A DNA stretch of 40,076 nucleotides from Tardiphaga sp. (GCA_030147505.1 JASBVG010000069.1:1-40076); one strand, 5' to 3'. Positions 1 through 8,820 are shown, numbered from the stretch's first letter. The notes: generated from the letters alone by a model not told the origin. Numbers and translations: made by a program.

Positions 1-33
1 GGCTTTATTGCGGTTGATACCGATGCGTGACAT
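1..33 (-). CDS. possible 5' end of a divergent gene, truncated by the window edge
   Basis: An ATG on the minus strand at 33 opens a frame reading MSRIGINRNKA before the window ends. The basic residues would suit the n-region of a signal peptide. From memory of this neighbourhood in Bradyrhizobium relatives, a secreted or lipoprotein gene (DUF3576 type) lies divergent to the YggS gene, but only eleven codons are visible, so the identity is inference. The interval 34-163 would then be a shared divergent promoter region; I see no clear promoter in it. Confidence 0.25.
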   Translation of the reverse strand, partial: MSRIGINRNKA

Positions 34-163
34 CTTCGGATCCCTGAGCCCCGCGGACATAGGTACTTCAAAGCGTTCACAAACCCTTTCGCGGAACCCT
101 CAAATTGCCGTTGTCCCCACGAAAGCTCGCGTCATGGTTGAAAATAATTCAGTACAGGGTTCC

Positions 164-838
164 ATGACGTTAACGTCTTCTTCACCAGCCGGCGGCCTCG
201 CGGCAGTGGAGGCCGACATCCGCCGCGCATGCAAGGAAGCCCGTCGCGAGCGGGCTTCCGTCAATCTCGTCGCGGTGTCGAAGACCTTCGAGGCCGATGC
301 GATCCAGCCGGTCATCGATGCCGGCCAGCGTGTATTCGGCGAGAATCGCGTGCAGGAAGCGAAGGGTAAGTGGCCCGCACTGATCGCCGCTCAACCCGGG
401 ATTGAGTTGCATTTGATCGGGCCGCTGCAGTCCAACAAGGCGAGGGAAGCGGTGGCGCTGTTCGACGCGATTCACTCCGTCGATCGCCCCTCGCTGTGCG
501 ATGCGCTGGTCAAGGAGATCGATGCGCAACAAAAGAGCCCGCAATTGTTCGTGCAGATCAACACCGGCGAAGAGCCGCAAAAGGCGGGCATCGCGCCCGG
601 CGACGCCGATGGTTTTCTTGCGCGCTGCCGCGATCACTGGGGTCTCAGGATTTCCGGCCTGATGTGCATTCCGCCGGTGGACGAGGCGGCGGCGCCGCAT
701 TTCGCGCTCACCGCCAAGATTGCTGCGCGAAATGGGCTCATGCAATTGTCCATGGGCATGAGCGCCGATTTCGCCACGGCGATCCAGTTCGGCGCCACCC
801 ATGTGCGCGTGGGCTCGGCGATCTTCGGGCACCGCTAA
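164..838 (+). CDS. YggS family pyridoxal phosphate-binding protein
   Basis: Cytosolic PLP-homeostasis protein of the YggS/PLPBP family (224 aa, the usual length), a single alanine-racemase-like TIM barrel that binds PLP without known enzymatic turnover. The cofactor lysine is in LVAVSKTF (about residue 40). GENRVQEA, LHLIGPLQSNK, SMGMSADF and the C-terminal VRVGSAIFG, which line the phosphate site in the family, are all present. The frame is open from 8, but the ATG at 164 is preferred: AGGG lies six bases upstream and the family homology starts just after it. The in-frame ATG at 134 lacks a ribosome site. It converges on the downstream transpeptidase gene. Confidence 0.93.
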   Translation: MTLTSSSPAGGLAAVEADIRRACKEARRERASVNLVAVSKTFEADAIQPVIDAGQRVFGENRVQEAKGKWPALIAAQPGIELHLIGPLQSNKAREAVALFDAIHSVDRPSLCDALVKEIDAQQKSPQLFVQINTGEEPQKAGIAPGDADGFLARCRDHWGLRISGLMCIPPVDEAAAPHFALTAKIAARNGLMQLSMGMSADFATAIQFGATHVRVGSAIFGHR

Positions 839-845
839 CTCCGCC

Positions 846-874
846 CCTCATGGTGAGGAGCGCGCAAAGCGCGC
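846..874. terminator. paired hairpins between convergent genes
   Basis: Two perfect hairpins sit in the 37-base gap between the YggS and L,D-transpeptidase stop codons: CCTCA-tgg-TGAGG (846-858) and GCGCGC-aaa-GCGCGC (860-874). There is no clear T-tract on either strand. The motif resembles a dispersed palindrome common in Bradyrhizobium relatives, and may act as a bidirectional terminator. The structure is seen; the function is inferred. Confidence 0.45.
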
Positions 875-875
875 G

Positions 876-1445
876 TCATCCGATCACGATCTCGGTCTCC
901 GTTCCCAGCCGCGCCAGCAGCCGCAGCATCGCGCTTTTGCGCATGGACACGCAGCCGGCGGTCGGTCCCCAGTTCTCGCGCGCCAGATGCAGGAACACCG
1001 CGCTGCCGCGACCGGCGATTCGCGGCCTGGTGTTCTGGTCGATCTCGATGATGAAATCGTAGAGGTGATCCTCGCGCGCCAGCCGGTCGCCGTCGGCGCC
1101 GCGGTCGAGGCGCACCGGCTGATTGTAGCGCCGGTCCTGCGGGTCCTCGCACCAGCCGTCGAAAGGCGAGATCGGCCTGATCGGCAGATGCGTGCGTGGC
1201 CGTGTATGGCGATCCCCGCGCCACCACAGGCGCAGCGGATGAAACACCCCCTGCGGCGTTGCGCCGTCGCCTTCGCGTTTGTTCGCCTTGATTCCGCCGC
1301 GACCCAGCGCGACGGGTATGGATGTGTGATCGAAGCTCAGCCAGCCGCGTTGCGGATTACCCGCAGCGCGCCGCACCAGCACCCGCTTAACCGGCCGATC
1401 ACGCAAGCTTGTTCGATAAGTGCCTGAATTAACGACGTTTCCCAT
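876..1445 (-). CDS. L,D-transpeptidase, YkuD domain, no obvious signal peptide
   Basis: YkuD-fold protein of 189 aa. The catalytic region near the C terminus reads FLHLAR...PTAGCVSM, giving the conserved His and the nucleophilic Cys of L,D-transpeptidases, which form 3-3 crosslinks in peptidoglycan or attach proteins to it. The domain fills the chain and begins soon after the start. There is no hydrophobic N-terminal segment, so export is not evident; the compact COG3786-type family often looks like this. The ATG at 1445 is chosen over the TTG one codon upstream. It is transcribed divergently from the response regulator gene, with 187 bases between the starts. Confidence 0.85.
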   Translation of the reverse strand: MGNVVNSGTYRTSLRDRPVKRVLVRRAAGNPQRGWLSFDHTSIPVALGRGGIKANKREGDGATPQGVFHPLRLWWRGDRHTRPRTHLPIRPISPFDGWCEDPQDRRYNQPVRLDRGADGDRLAREDHLYDFIIEIDQNTRPRIAGRGSAVFLHLARENWGPTAGCVSMRKSAMLRLLARLGTETEIVIG

Positions 1446-1632
1446 CAAATCCCGCCGCTTCGCCTTGGCTGTTTACCGCAAATGTTCTATTTCGCGCTGC
1501 AAAACCACATTCGCTGAGAATGCTTGGCTTTTTGCGCTAGACTATGCGGTGATCTCGAAATCGTGATGATCTCCACCCCATCATCGCGTCTCAAGCGTCA
1601 AAGCCGCAGCAACCGTCCAAAGGATTGTCGCA

Positions 1633-2319
1633 ATGCCAAATGCCCGCAAGATCTTGATCGTGGATGACGACACTGATTTGCGCGAGGCGCTGGTCGAGCA
1701 ATTGTCGCTGCACGAGGAGTTCGAAGCCTCGGCCGTCGATACCGGCGCCAAGGGCGCGACTGCGGCCAAGGCCAATTCCCCCGATCTGGTGCTGATGGAT
1801 GTCGGCCTGCCCGATACGGACGGCCGCGAAGTCGTGCGCAGCCTGCGCAAGGGCGGCTTCAAGGCGCCGATTATCATGCTCACCGGTCACGACACCGACA
1901 GCGATACGATTCTCGGCCTCGAATCCGGCGCCAATGATTATGTCGCCAAGCCGTTCCGCTTTGCCGTGCTGCTGGCGCGCATCCGCGCCCAGTTGCGCCA
2001 GCATGAAGCGAGCGAGGACGCGGTGTTCACCGTCGGTCCCTACAGCTTCCGTCCGGGCTCGAAGATGCTCACGGGCGCCAATGCCAAGAAGGTGCGGCTC
2101 ACCGAGAAGGAAACTGCGATCCTGCGTTTCCTCTACCGCGCCGGCCAGATGGCGGTGTCGCGCGAGACGCTGCTGCAGGAAGTCTGGGGCTACAATTCCG
2201 GCGTGACGACCCATACGCTGGAAACGCACATTTACCGGCTGCGTCAGAAGATCGAGAAGGACGCGGCCAATCCCGAAATCCTCGTGACGGAAGCCGGTGG
2301 CTACAAGTTGGTGCCGTGA
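1633..2319 (+). CDS. OmpR-family response regulator (CenR/OtpR-like by context)
   Basis: Two-domain response regulator of 228 aa. The receiver domain (about 1-120) has the acidic pocket DDD at 11-13, phospho-acceptor Asp56 in LVLMDVGLPD, Thr84 in MLTG and Lys106 in YVAKPF. The C-terminal winged helix (about 130-228) ends with the OmpR-type THTLETHIYRLRQKIE and GGYKLVP. No histidine kinase is adjacent. In alphaproteobacteria a regulator in this position, followed by a cyclic-nucleotide-binding gene and xthA, is CenR (OtpR in Brucella), an envelope regulator. The family call is firm; the CenR orthology is inferred from gene order. AAGGA lies nine bases upstream of the ATG. Confidence 0.92.
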   Translation: MPNARKILIVDDDTDLREALVEQLSLHEEFEASAVDTGAKGATAAKANSPDLVLMDVGLPDTDGREVVRSLRKGGFKAPIIMLTGHDTDSDTILGLESGANDYVAKPFRFAVLLARIRAQLRQHEASEDAVFTVGPYSFRPGSKMLTGANAKKVRLTEKETAILRFLYRAGQMAVSRETLLQEVWGYNSGVTTHTLETHIYRLRQKIEKDAANPEILVTEAGGYKLVP

Positions 2320-2394
2320 TACGAATAGTGGACCGATTCGCCTGTAGCTCATCATTGCGTCCGGTCCACGCGGCTTTCCGGCTCGATTTTTCAC

Positions 2395-2844
2395 ATGTCG
2401 ATTGATGATGACGTCGCATTGCTCGAGCGCGTCCCGACATTACGCTTGCTCGGGCGCGATGCTCTGCGCGTGATCGCGATCGGCTCCGAACAGCAGGAAT
2501 TTGCCCGCGGCTCCTTCTTGTTTCGCGAGGAGGAGCAGGCGGATTGCGGCTATGTGGTGCAATCCGGTGCCTTTCGCATCAGTGTCGATGACGGCAGCGA
2601 CCATGACGTGGTGGCCGAGCGCGGTGCGCTGATCGGCGAACTGTCTCTGCTGATAGCGATGCCGCGCCGCTCGACGGCGGTGGCGACCGAATATTCGAGC
2701 GTGATCCGGATCACGCGCAGCCTGTTCCAGCGTGTGCTCGACAGCGATCCCGATGCCGCGTTGCGATTGCGGAACGATATGGCGACACGGGTTGATGAGC
2801 TGACCAGCGATTTCGTGCAGGTGCGATTGAAATTGGGTTCTTAA
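2395..2844 (+). CDS. single-domain cyclic nucleotide-binding protein
   Basis: 149 aa consisting of one CAP-type cyclic-nucleotide-binding beta-barrel and its C-terminal helix. The phosphate-binding cassette region reads GELSLLIAMPRRSTA, keeping the Gly-Glu and Arg positions of the family. A Crp/Fnr helix-turn-helix is absent: the chain ends soon after the C-helix (about 130-149), so it is unlikely to bind DNA itself. It follows the response regulator by 75 bases on the same strand and is probably co-transcribed with it; Brucella keeps a similar pair. Whether it binds cAMP, cGMP or nothing cannot be told from the sequence. No strong ribosome site precedes the ATG. Confidence 0.85.
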   Translation: MSIDDDVALLERVPTLRLLGRDALRVIAIGSEQQEFARGSFLFREEEQADCGYVVQSGAFRISVDDGSDHDVVAERGALIGELSLLIAMPRRSTAVATEYSSVIRITRSLFQRVLDSDPDAALRLRNDMATRVDELTSDFVQVRLKLGS

Positions 2845-2867
2845 CCTCGCCGCAAGCGGGGCGAAGG
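2845..2867. terminator. hairpin between convergent genes
   Basis: The arms CCTCGCC and GGCGAAGG pair over seven base pairs with one bulged A, around an eight-base loop. The hairpin lies between the stop of the cyclic-nucleotide-binding gene and the stop of xthA, the position expected for a shared terminator. No long T-tract is seen. Confidence 0.4.
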
Positions 2868-2872
2868 AAGAA

Positions 2873-3688
2873 CTATACGTCCATCACGACAGTCACCGGC
2901 ACATGATCCGACGGCCGCTCCCATCCGCGCGCGTCGCTCAGTACGGAAAAATCCCGCACCGAATCTCTCAGCGCATGCGATACCCAGATGTGATCCAGCC
3001 GCCGGCCGCGATTCGATGCGGCCCAGTCCGCGGCACGGTAGCTCCACCACGTATAGATCTTCTCCGACAGCGGAATACGCTCGCGCGCCACGTCGACCCA
3101 GTTGCCCTCGCTCTGTACCGCCAGCAACTTTTCGCATTCGATCGGCGTGTGCGACACGATCTTCAGCATCTGTTTGTGCGACCACACGTCGTTCTCATGC
3201 GGCGCTACATTGAGGTCGCCGACCAGGATATGCCGGGCATCGCCCCGCGGATGCAGGCCGTCGCAACTCTTCATCTCGTCGAGAAACGAGAGCTTGTGCG
3301 CGAATTTCGGATTGACCTCGGGATCCGGAATGTCACCACCCGCCGGCACGTAGAAATCATGCACGATCAGTGGTGCTGAAAGACCAGCCTGCGCGCCGAA
3401 GGCCACCGAGATGTGGCGCGAATCCAGCTTGTCGCAGAACACGCGGATGTCGCTGCTCTCAAACGGCAGCTTCGAGACGATCGCAACGCCGTGATAGCCC
3501 TTCTGCCCGTTCAGCGCGACATGGTTGTAGCCAAGCTGCTTGAAGCGCTTCAGCGGAAACGCATCGTCGGGGCATTTGGTCTCCTGCAGGCACAGCACAT
3601 CGGGCCGGTGCTTCTTCAGGAAGTCGGCGACGAGCTCGATACGCAGGCGGACGGAATTGATATTCCAGGTGGTGAGGGTGAGGCGCAT
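2873..3688 (-). CDS. xthA: exodeoxyribonuclease III / AP endonuclease
   Basis: Endonuclease/exonuclease/phosphatase-fold DNA repair enzyme (271 aa, normal for ExoIII) that cuts at abasic sites and removes 3'-blocking groups. Metal and catalytic residues are all visible: Asn in TTWNINSVR, Glu36 in LCLQETK, Tyr in VHDFYVPAGG, Asp158 and Asn160 in LVGDLNVAP, the Asp in GRRLDHIW, and the terminal Asp-His in RPSDHVPV. It is the last gene of the minus-strand group aminotransferase-ftsK-lolA-xthA, 179 bases beyond lolA. The intervening repeat may separate the transcripts. Confidence 0.95.
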   Translation of the reverse strand: MRLTLTTWNINSVRLRIELVADFLKKHRPDVLCLQETKCPDDAFPLKRFKQLGYNHVALNGQKGYHGVAIVSKLPFESSDIRVFCDKLDSRHISVAFGAQAGLSAPLIVHDFYVPAGGDIPDPEVNPKFAHKLSFLDEMKSCDGLHPRGDARHILVGDLNVAPHENDVWSHKQMLKIVSHTPIECEKLLAVQSEGNWVDVARERIPLSEKIYTWWSYRAADWAASNRGRRLDHIWVSHALRDSVRDFSVLSDARGWERPSDHVPVTVVMDV

Positions 3689-3698
3689 GGGGGACTTG

Positions 3699-3831
3699 TA
3701 GCCCGGATGGAGCGAAGCGCAATCCGGGATTCAACGGCTTTCCCCGTCATTGCGAGCGCAGCGAAGCAATCCAGAAGCCAGGCGAAGAAAGGCTGGATTG
3801 CTTCGTCGCAAGGGCTCCTCGCAATGACGGC
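3699..3831. repeat. two intergenic palindromic repeats
   Basis: Two palindromes lie between xthA and lolA. The first pairs CCCGGAT (3702-3708) with ATCCGGG (3722-3728). The second is larger: CCGTCATTGCGAGCG... from 3744 is mirrored by ...CGCAATGACGG ending at 3830, with inner arms GAAGCAATCCAG and CTGGATTGCTTC. Both resemble dispersed intergenic elements abundant in Bradyrhizobium-type genomes. They may fold in the transcript and stabilise or end it. Confidence 0.75.
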
Positions 3832-3867
3832 TATGGTGCGGGTCTCACCCCGAGGCCATCCAGGGAG

Positions 3868-4725
3868 CTAATTCGCGCCGCCGCTCGGATACCGCGCGAA
3901 ATCGATCTTGAACAAACCCGGATCCGGCTTTTTCGTGGTGTCCAGATTGTAGATCGCCACCGTGGTGTCGTAGCCCTGTGGATCGGTGATGGTCCATTGC
4001 TTGAGCTGGCCGTCCCTGGTGCCGACCATCAGCATCAGGCGCGAGGTGCCGACCACGGCGTTGCGCTCCTCGATGATCACCGAGGTGTAGAGATCGTCCG
4101 CCGTCACTGCGACGACGTTGGTGTCCTTCATCAGGTCGATGCGGTCGGACAGCAGGAAACGCAGCGGTGTCTGCGACAGCGGATAGACGTCCTGGGTCGC
4201 CAGCTTGGTGTCGCGTACCGCCAGCGACTGGCCGTCGGAAACCATCGCGATCGGCGTCGGCGGGTCATATTCGAAGCGCACCTTGCCCGGCTTCTGGATG
4301 TAGAAATCGCCGGTGGTCTTGCTGCCATCGGGGCCGACCTGCACGAAATTGCCCGATAGCGTCGAAAGGTTCGACAGATAGGCGCTCACCTTCGCGGCCG
4401 ATGCTTTCTGGTTGGCATCGAAGGTCGTGAAAATGCTGGCCGGCACGTTGCGGCGCGGATCGGGAATCACCGGATTCGGCGGCGTGGTCTGCCGAGGGGC
4501 CTGGGCCTGCTGCGCCGGCGCAATGGCGCCGGGCGGGCGGGCCGGCGTGTCGGAGGCGGCCATCTGGAACGCCGCATTGCGCGCCTTCGGCGCCGGGCGC
4601 GGCAGTGGTGTCGTTTGGGCCCGCGCTGACGTCATCATGATGCCGAGAGCAAAAGCCGCAGCAAGGCCGGCGGCGCTGGCGCGCAGGAGCGCCGGGTGTG
4701 CGGCGTGATGGGTGTCGGGTTTCAT
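3868..4725 (-). CDS. lolA: outer-membrane lipoprotein carrier LolA-like protein
   Basis: Periplasmic lipoprotein chaperone of the LolA fold. The start is placed at ATG 4725 (285 aa), because the next residues form a signal peptide (hydrophobic stretch about 18-34, cleavage near SARA-Q). A proline/alanine-rich linker of about 60 residues follows, then the LolA barrel with LSGNFVQVGPDG, GKVRFEYDPP, DTKLATQDVYPLSQTP and TITDPQGYDTTV. Typical LolA is about 200 aa; the extra length is the linker, common in this order. It lies 207 bases after ftsK on the same strand, so a shared transcript is possible but not certain. Carrier function is inferred from the family. Confidence 0.88.
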   Translation of the reverse strand: MKPDTHHAAHPALLRASAAGLAAAFALGIMMTSARAQTTPLPRPAPKARNAAFQMAASDTPARPPGAIAPAQQAQAPRQTTPPNPVIPDPRRNVPASIFTTFDANQKASAAKVSAYLSNLSTLSGNFVQVGPDGSKTTGDFYIQKPGKVRFEYDPPTPIAMVSDGQSLAVRDTKLATQDVYPLSQTPLRFLLSDRIDLMKDTNVVAVTADDLYTSVIIEERNAVVGTSRLMLMVGTRDGQLKQWTITDPQGYDTTVAIYNLDTTKKPDPGLFKIDFARYPSGGAN

Positions 4726-4842
4726 CAAAACGTCGTCCTGCTCGGCGATCCCGCGCATTCTAGCGCGCTTTGCGTCGGTGTGGATATCGATCTCGCGTTC
4801 GGGACGGCAGTGCAATCCGCATCCGAACCGACGATTTTCGCC

Positions 4843-4865
4843 GCATGCGCAGGCGTTACGCATGC
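4843..4865. repeat. inverted repeat between ftsK and lolA
   Basis: GCATGCG (4843-4849) and CGCATGC (4859-4865) form a perfect seven-base inverted repeat around a nine-base spacer, 67 bases after the ftsK stop and ahead of lolA. No T-tract follows. It could be a weak terminator or a protein-binding dyad. Confidence 0.3.
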
Positions 4866-4932
4866 GCTGTGGCGATTTCGCGACCCCGTTTGCGATCCTT
4901 GCGCGTGTTTGTGATGCGATGCTGTCACGCGC

Positions 4933-7422
4933 TCAATAACCGCTCTCTTCTTCCGCAATCAGGATCTCGCGCTTGCCGGCATGGTTCGGCTGGCCGACCA
5001 CGCCCTCGTTCTCCATCCGCTCGATCAACGAGGCCGCGCGGTTGTAACCGATCTGCAGACGGCGCTGGATATAGCTGGTGGATGCCTTGCGATCGCGCTT
5101 CACGATCGCGACGGCCTGTTGATACAGATCGCCGCCGCCATCGCTGCCCATGCCGGTATTGTCGAAAACAGCGCCGTCTTCGCCTTCTTCCGGCTCTTCG
5201 GCAGTGACTGCTTCGAGATATTCCGGCTCGCCCTGGGTCTTGAGGTGTTTGACGACCTTCTCGACTTCCTCGTCCGAGACGAAAGGCCCGTGTACGCGCG
5301 AGATGCGGCCGCCGCCCGCCATATAGAGCATGTCGCCGCGGCCGAGCAGCTGTTCGGCGCCCATTTCACCCAGGATCGTGCGGCTGTCGATCTTCGACGT
5401 CACCTGGAAGGAGATGCGCGTCGGGAAGTTCGCCTTGATGGTGCCGGTGATGACGTCCACCGACGGGCGCTGCGTGGCGAGCACCACATGCAGGCCGGCG
5501 GCGCGCGCCATCTGCGCGAGGCGCTGCACCAGGCCTTCGATGTCCTTGCCGGCGACCATCATCAGGTCGGCCATTTCGTCCACGATGATGACGATATAGG
5601 GCAGCGGCGAGAGGTCGAGTTTCTCTTCCTCGTAGATCGCCTTGCCGGTCTCCTTGTCGAATCCGGTATGAACCGTGCGGGTAAGCTCTTCGCCCTTCTT
5701 GCCGGCTTCGATCAGGCGCGCATTGTAGCCGTCGATATTGCGCACGCCGAGCTTGGCCATGCGCTTGTAGCGCTCTTCCATCTCGCGCACGGCCCATTTC
5801 AGCGCGACCACCGCCTTCTTCGGATCGGTGACGACCGGCGTGAGGAGATGCGGGATGCCGTCATAGACGGAGAGTTCAAGCATCTTCGGATCGACCATGA
5901 TCAGACGGCACTGATCCGGCCGCAGCCTGTAGACGAGGCTGAGAATCATGGTGTTGATCGCCACCGACTTGCCCGAACCGGTAGTGCCGGCGATCAGCAT
6001 ATGCGGCGTGCGGGCGAGATCGATGATGATGCTTTCGCCGCCGATGTTCTTGCCGAGGCAGAGCGGAAGCTTGATGCCTTCGTTGACATCCTGCACTTGC
6101 AGCAATTCGCGCAAGTAAACGTTCTCGCGGTGCTGGTTCGGCAGTTCGATGCCGATGGCATTGCGGCCGGGGACGACGGCGACGCGCGCCGAGAGGGCGC
6201 TCATGGAGCGTGCGATGTCGTCGGCGAGGCCGATCACGCGCGACGACTTGATGCCCGGCGCAGGTTCGAGTTCGTACAGCGTGACGACGGGGCCGGGATT
6301 GGCTTTGACGATCTCGCCGCGCACGCCGAAGTCCTGCAGCACGCCTTCCAGCGCGCGCGAATTGGCTTCGAGTTCAGCCTTGCTGAGCGGCTTGCGATCG
6401 GCGGCCTTCGGCGCTGTAAGCATGCCGACGGACGGCAGCTCGAACTTGCCGTTGTTGGATTTGCGCGCCGGTTCTTTCGCGGGCGATTTCTTGCGGGCCT
6501 TCGGAGCAGGCTCTTCCTCGACCTCTTCTTCCTCTTCCTCGTATTCCTCTTCTTCCTCCTCCTCGTGCTCGTCGTCATGCTCGTCATGCGGAGCGATGGA
6601 CGGGCTCGGACGGCGGTTACCGAGATTCGGCTCCTGCCGTTCGAAGGCGGCAGCACGCGGCTCGGCGCCGGAGGTGACGAATTTGGAATAAAGGAAGGAC
6701 AGCATGAGGCCGATGCGCGCCTTGGTGCTCATCAGGCCATGCACGAACCAGCCAAGCGAAACGGAGAAAGAGCGGCGATCCTTTTCTTCGTCGGCCTCTT
6801 CGAAAGGTTCGTCGTCGGTGTCCTCGATCTCGACGAAATGCTCTTTCGGTTTGGCGCCATAGCCGCAGGCGATGATGAAGGTCACAGCCATCAGCGTGCA
6901 GAAGATGGTGCCGAGCACGAAGCGATAGATGAAGCCGACCGGGCCAAACACGACAGCCGATGCACGGAACAGCGCATCGCCCACCACGCCGCCGACGCCG
7001 GTCGGCAGCGGCCATGATCCGCCGTGTTGCCAGCAGCTCGCAAAGCCCGAGGCGAACACCGTGCAGAGCAGCCAGCAGGTGAGGCGCAGCGCTTCGCGGT
7101 CGAAGTGCCGATGCGTCATCATCCGCCAGCCCCAGACGGCGACGGTGAGGATCATCATGATCGCGCCGAGGCCGAGGATCTGCATCAGCAAATCCGCGCC
7201 GATCGCGCCGGGATAACCGACGACATTCCTGATCGCGCGCGAGGTCGCATGCGACAGGCTCGGGTCCTGCACCGACCATGTCATCATCGCTGCCGCCGCC
7301 ACGCCGGCGATGCCGACAAGGCCGAAGCCGGCGAGTTCGCGCAGCCGCCGGCCCAGCGCCTCGCGCAGCGAGGCGGGCAGGTGCCCGACCAGGGGAATGA
7401 CGCGTTCGATCGTGGTGCTCAT
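4933..7422 (-). CDS. ftsK: DNA translocase FtsK
   Basis: Septal DNA pump of 829 aa that clears and aligns chromosome termini for dif recombination at division. The N terminus has about four membrane helices (residues 30-190). The linker contains an almost uninterrupted glutamate stretch (about 278-304) followed by a basic Lys/Arg patch. The motor carries Walker A GTTGSGKS (about 480) and Walker [11 protein letters not shown] (about 615). The last 65 residues form the winged-helix gamma domain, with [17 protein letters not shown] and GKREIL, which reads KOPS sites. AGGG lies upstream of the start, and only 15 bases separate it from the aminotransferase gene, so the two form an operon that starts near a CtrA-type box at 8747. 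Confidence 0.96.
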   Translation of the reverse strand: MSTTIERVIPLVGHLPASLREALGRRLRELAGFGLVGIAGVAAAAMMTWSVQDPSLSHATSRAIRNVVGYPGAIGADLLMQILGLGAIMMILTVAVWGWRMMTHRHFDREALRLTCWLLCTVFASGFASCWQHGGSWPLPTGVGGVVGDALFRASAVVFGPVGFIYRFVLGTIFCTLMAVTFIIACGYGAKPKEHFVEIEDTDDEPFEEADEEKDRRSFSVSLGWFVHGLMSTKARIGLMLSFLYSKFVTSGAEPRAAAFERQEPNLGNRRPSPSIAPHDEHDDEHEEEEEEEYEEEEEEVEEEPAPKARKKSPAKEPARKSNNGKFELPSVGMLTAPKAADRKPLSKAELEANSRALEGVLQDFGVRGEIVKANPGPVVTLYELEPAPGIKSSRVIGLADDIARSMSALSARVAVVPGRNAIGIELPNQHRENVYLRELLQVQDVNEGIKLPLCLGKNIGGESIIIDLARTPHMLIAGTTGSGKSVAINTMILSLVYRLRPDQCRLIMVDPKMLELSVYDGIPHLLTPVVTDPKKAVVALKWAVREMEERYKRMAKLGVRNIDGYNARLIEAGKKGEELTRTVHTGFDKETGKAIYEEEKLDLSPLPYIVIIVDEMADLMMVAGKDIEGLVQRLAQMARAAGLHVVLATQRPSVDVITGTIKANFPTRISFQVTSKIDSRTILGEMGAEQLLGRGDMLYMAGGGRISRVHGPFVSDEEVEKVVKHLKTQGEPEYLEAVTAEEPEEGEDGAVFDNTGMGSDGGGDLYQQAVAIVKRDRKASTSYIQRRLQIGYNRAASLIERMENEGVVGQPNHAGKREILIAEEESGY

Positions 7423-7437
7423 TCTTGCGCCCTGCGA

Positions 7438-8661
7438 TCAGCCGAGAATCTTGACGATGCGATGCAGCGCCTCGGCGGTGGTGTCACTGTCCTGAACCAT
7501 GGCAATGCGGATGTAGCCGGCGCCGGGATTGCTGCCGTCAGGCTGCGTCCGGGCGAGGTAACTGCCGGGAACGACGCGAACACCGCCGTCTCTGTAAAGC
7601 CGCACTGTCGCCTCTTCGTCGCCACCGGAATTCGTGACATCGAGCCACAAACAGAAGCCACCGGCGGGTCTTTTGTAGCCGTAACGTGAGCCGAGAATCT
7701 GGTCTGCGAGATCGAATTTCAGCCCGTAAAGCCTGCGGTTTTCCTCCACATGGCTCTCGTCGCTGTAGGCGGCAACCGCCACCTGCTGCAGCGGCACCGG
7801 CACCTGCGGTGCCGCGACGTTGCGTAGCTCGTGGAAAGCACTGAGGAATTTCCGGTCGCCCGCGACGAAGCCGACGCGCATGCCGGGCAGGTTCGAGCGC
7901 TTCGACAGCGACTGAAAGGCGACGACGTTCTGAAAATCCGGCCCGGCCTGGGCCAGCATGCTGCCCGGCGCCTCTCGGGTGTAGATTTCCGAATAGCATT
8001 CGTCCGACAGAACGATGAAGCCGTATTTCAGGCTGAGATCATGCAGCTGCCTGAAATATTCCGGTGTTGCCACAGCACCTTGCGGGTTCGCGGGCGAGGC
8101 GATGTAGATCGCCGATGTCCGCCGCAAGAGTGCCTCATCCATCTTGGTGAGGTCAGGAAGAAACCCGTTTTCGACCGTGGTTGGCAGGAAGACCGCCTCG
8201 CATCCCGCTGCCCGGGCGCCGGCGCCATAGGCCGGATAGAACGGATTCGGCAGCAAGATTGCGGGCTTGCCCTCACGCGGTCCGACATAGCGCGCCGCAG
8301 CGATGCCGGCGAAGAACAGTCCCTCGCGGCTGCCGTTCAGCACCAGCACCTCGGTCTCCGGATCGACCGCGCGGGGCAGGTTGAACCGCCTGGTGATCCA
8401 GCTCGCTGCAGCCTTGCGGAAAGGCTCGATCCCCTTGGCGATCGGGTAGCGTCCGAAATCATTGATATGCTTGGCCAAAACCGGTCCGACGAAATCCGGC
8501 ACCGGATGCTGGGGCTCGCCCAGCGAGAGGGTGATCAATGGCAGCCCAGGCTGATAAGGCGCCAGCAATTCCGTCAACCGCGCAAATGGCGAACGTTCGC
8601 CATCGGGGCCCGCCGAGGTCCGGGAAGCACCATGCTGTTGCGCGGGAATCGGAGAAGCCAT
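7438..8661 (-). CDS. class I/II PLP aminotransferase, possibly succinyl-DAP type
   Basis: Fold-type I aminotransferase of 407 aa. Visible motifs are ITLSLGEPQHPVPDF near the N terminus, NGSREGLF, ASPANPQGAVA, the Asp/Tyr pair in LSDECYSEIY, the Schiff-base Lys in QSLSKRSNLPGMRVGF (about residue 245), and the substrate Arg in GYIRIAMV. The motif set suits the DapC-like branch that aminates N-succinyl-L-2-amino-6-oxopimelate in lysine and peptidoglycan synthesis, a sensible partner for ftsK; substrate assignment from sequence alone is weak. The stop lies 15 bases before the ftsK ATG. The ribosome site of this gene is poor. Confidence 0.88.
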   Translation of the reverse strand: MASPIPAQQHGASRTSAGPDGERSPFARLTELLAPYQPGLPLITLSLGEPQHPVPDFVGPVLAKHINDFGRYPIAKGIEPFRKAAASWITRRFNLPRAVDPETEVLVLNGSREGLFFAGIAAARYVGPREGKPAILLPNPFYPAYGAGARAAGCEAVFLPTTVENGFLPDLTKMDEALLRRTSAIYIASPANPQGAVATPEYFRQLHDLSLKYGFIVLSDECYSEIYTREAPGSMLAQAGPDFQNVVAFQSLSKRSNLPGMRVGFVAGDRKFLSAFHELRNVAAPQVPVPLQQVAVAAYSDESHVEENRRLYGLKFDLADQILGSRYGYKRPAGGFCLWLDVTNSGGDEEATVRLYRDGGVRVVPGSYLARTQPDGSNPGAGYIRIAMVQDSDTTAEALHRIVKILG

Positions 8662-8746
8662 CGGAAAAACGCCCGTACTTTCAAAGCCGCCGACCGCCCC
8701 ATGAGATCGGCAGGAATGGGATCAGACCACCATAGATACGGCGAGG

Positions 8747-8761
8747 TTAAGGCCCGATTAA
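8747..8761. promoter_or_regulatory. CtrA-type box TTAA-N7-TTAA
   Basis: The sequence GGTTAA-ggcccga-TTAACC contains a perfect TTAA-N7-TTAA with matching GG/CC flanks, the full-site consensus of the cell-cycle regulator CtrA. Its centre is about 93 bases upstream of the aminotransferase start codon, where it could control the aminotransferase-ftsK operon. The match is seen directly; binding is inferred. Confidence 0.55.
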
Positions 8762-8820
8762 CCATGGATTTCCAGCACGTTTTCGCAGCGTCTTCGGGAC
8801 ATGAAAGCCTCCAAGAAGTG

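Noticed and set aside
3744..3830. CRISPR-like repeat
   Set aside because: It is a single inverted repeat without regularly spaced direct copies; no cas genes are present.
4981..7017. 678-codon open frame on the plus strand opposite ftsK
   Set aside because: It is a reverse-complement shadow of ftsK caused by GC-rich codon use; no protein family is recognisable, while ftsK motifs are intact on the other strand.
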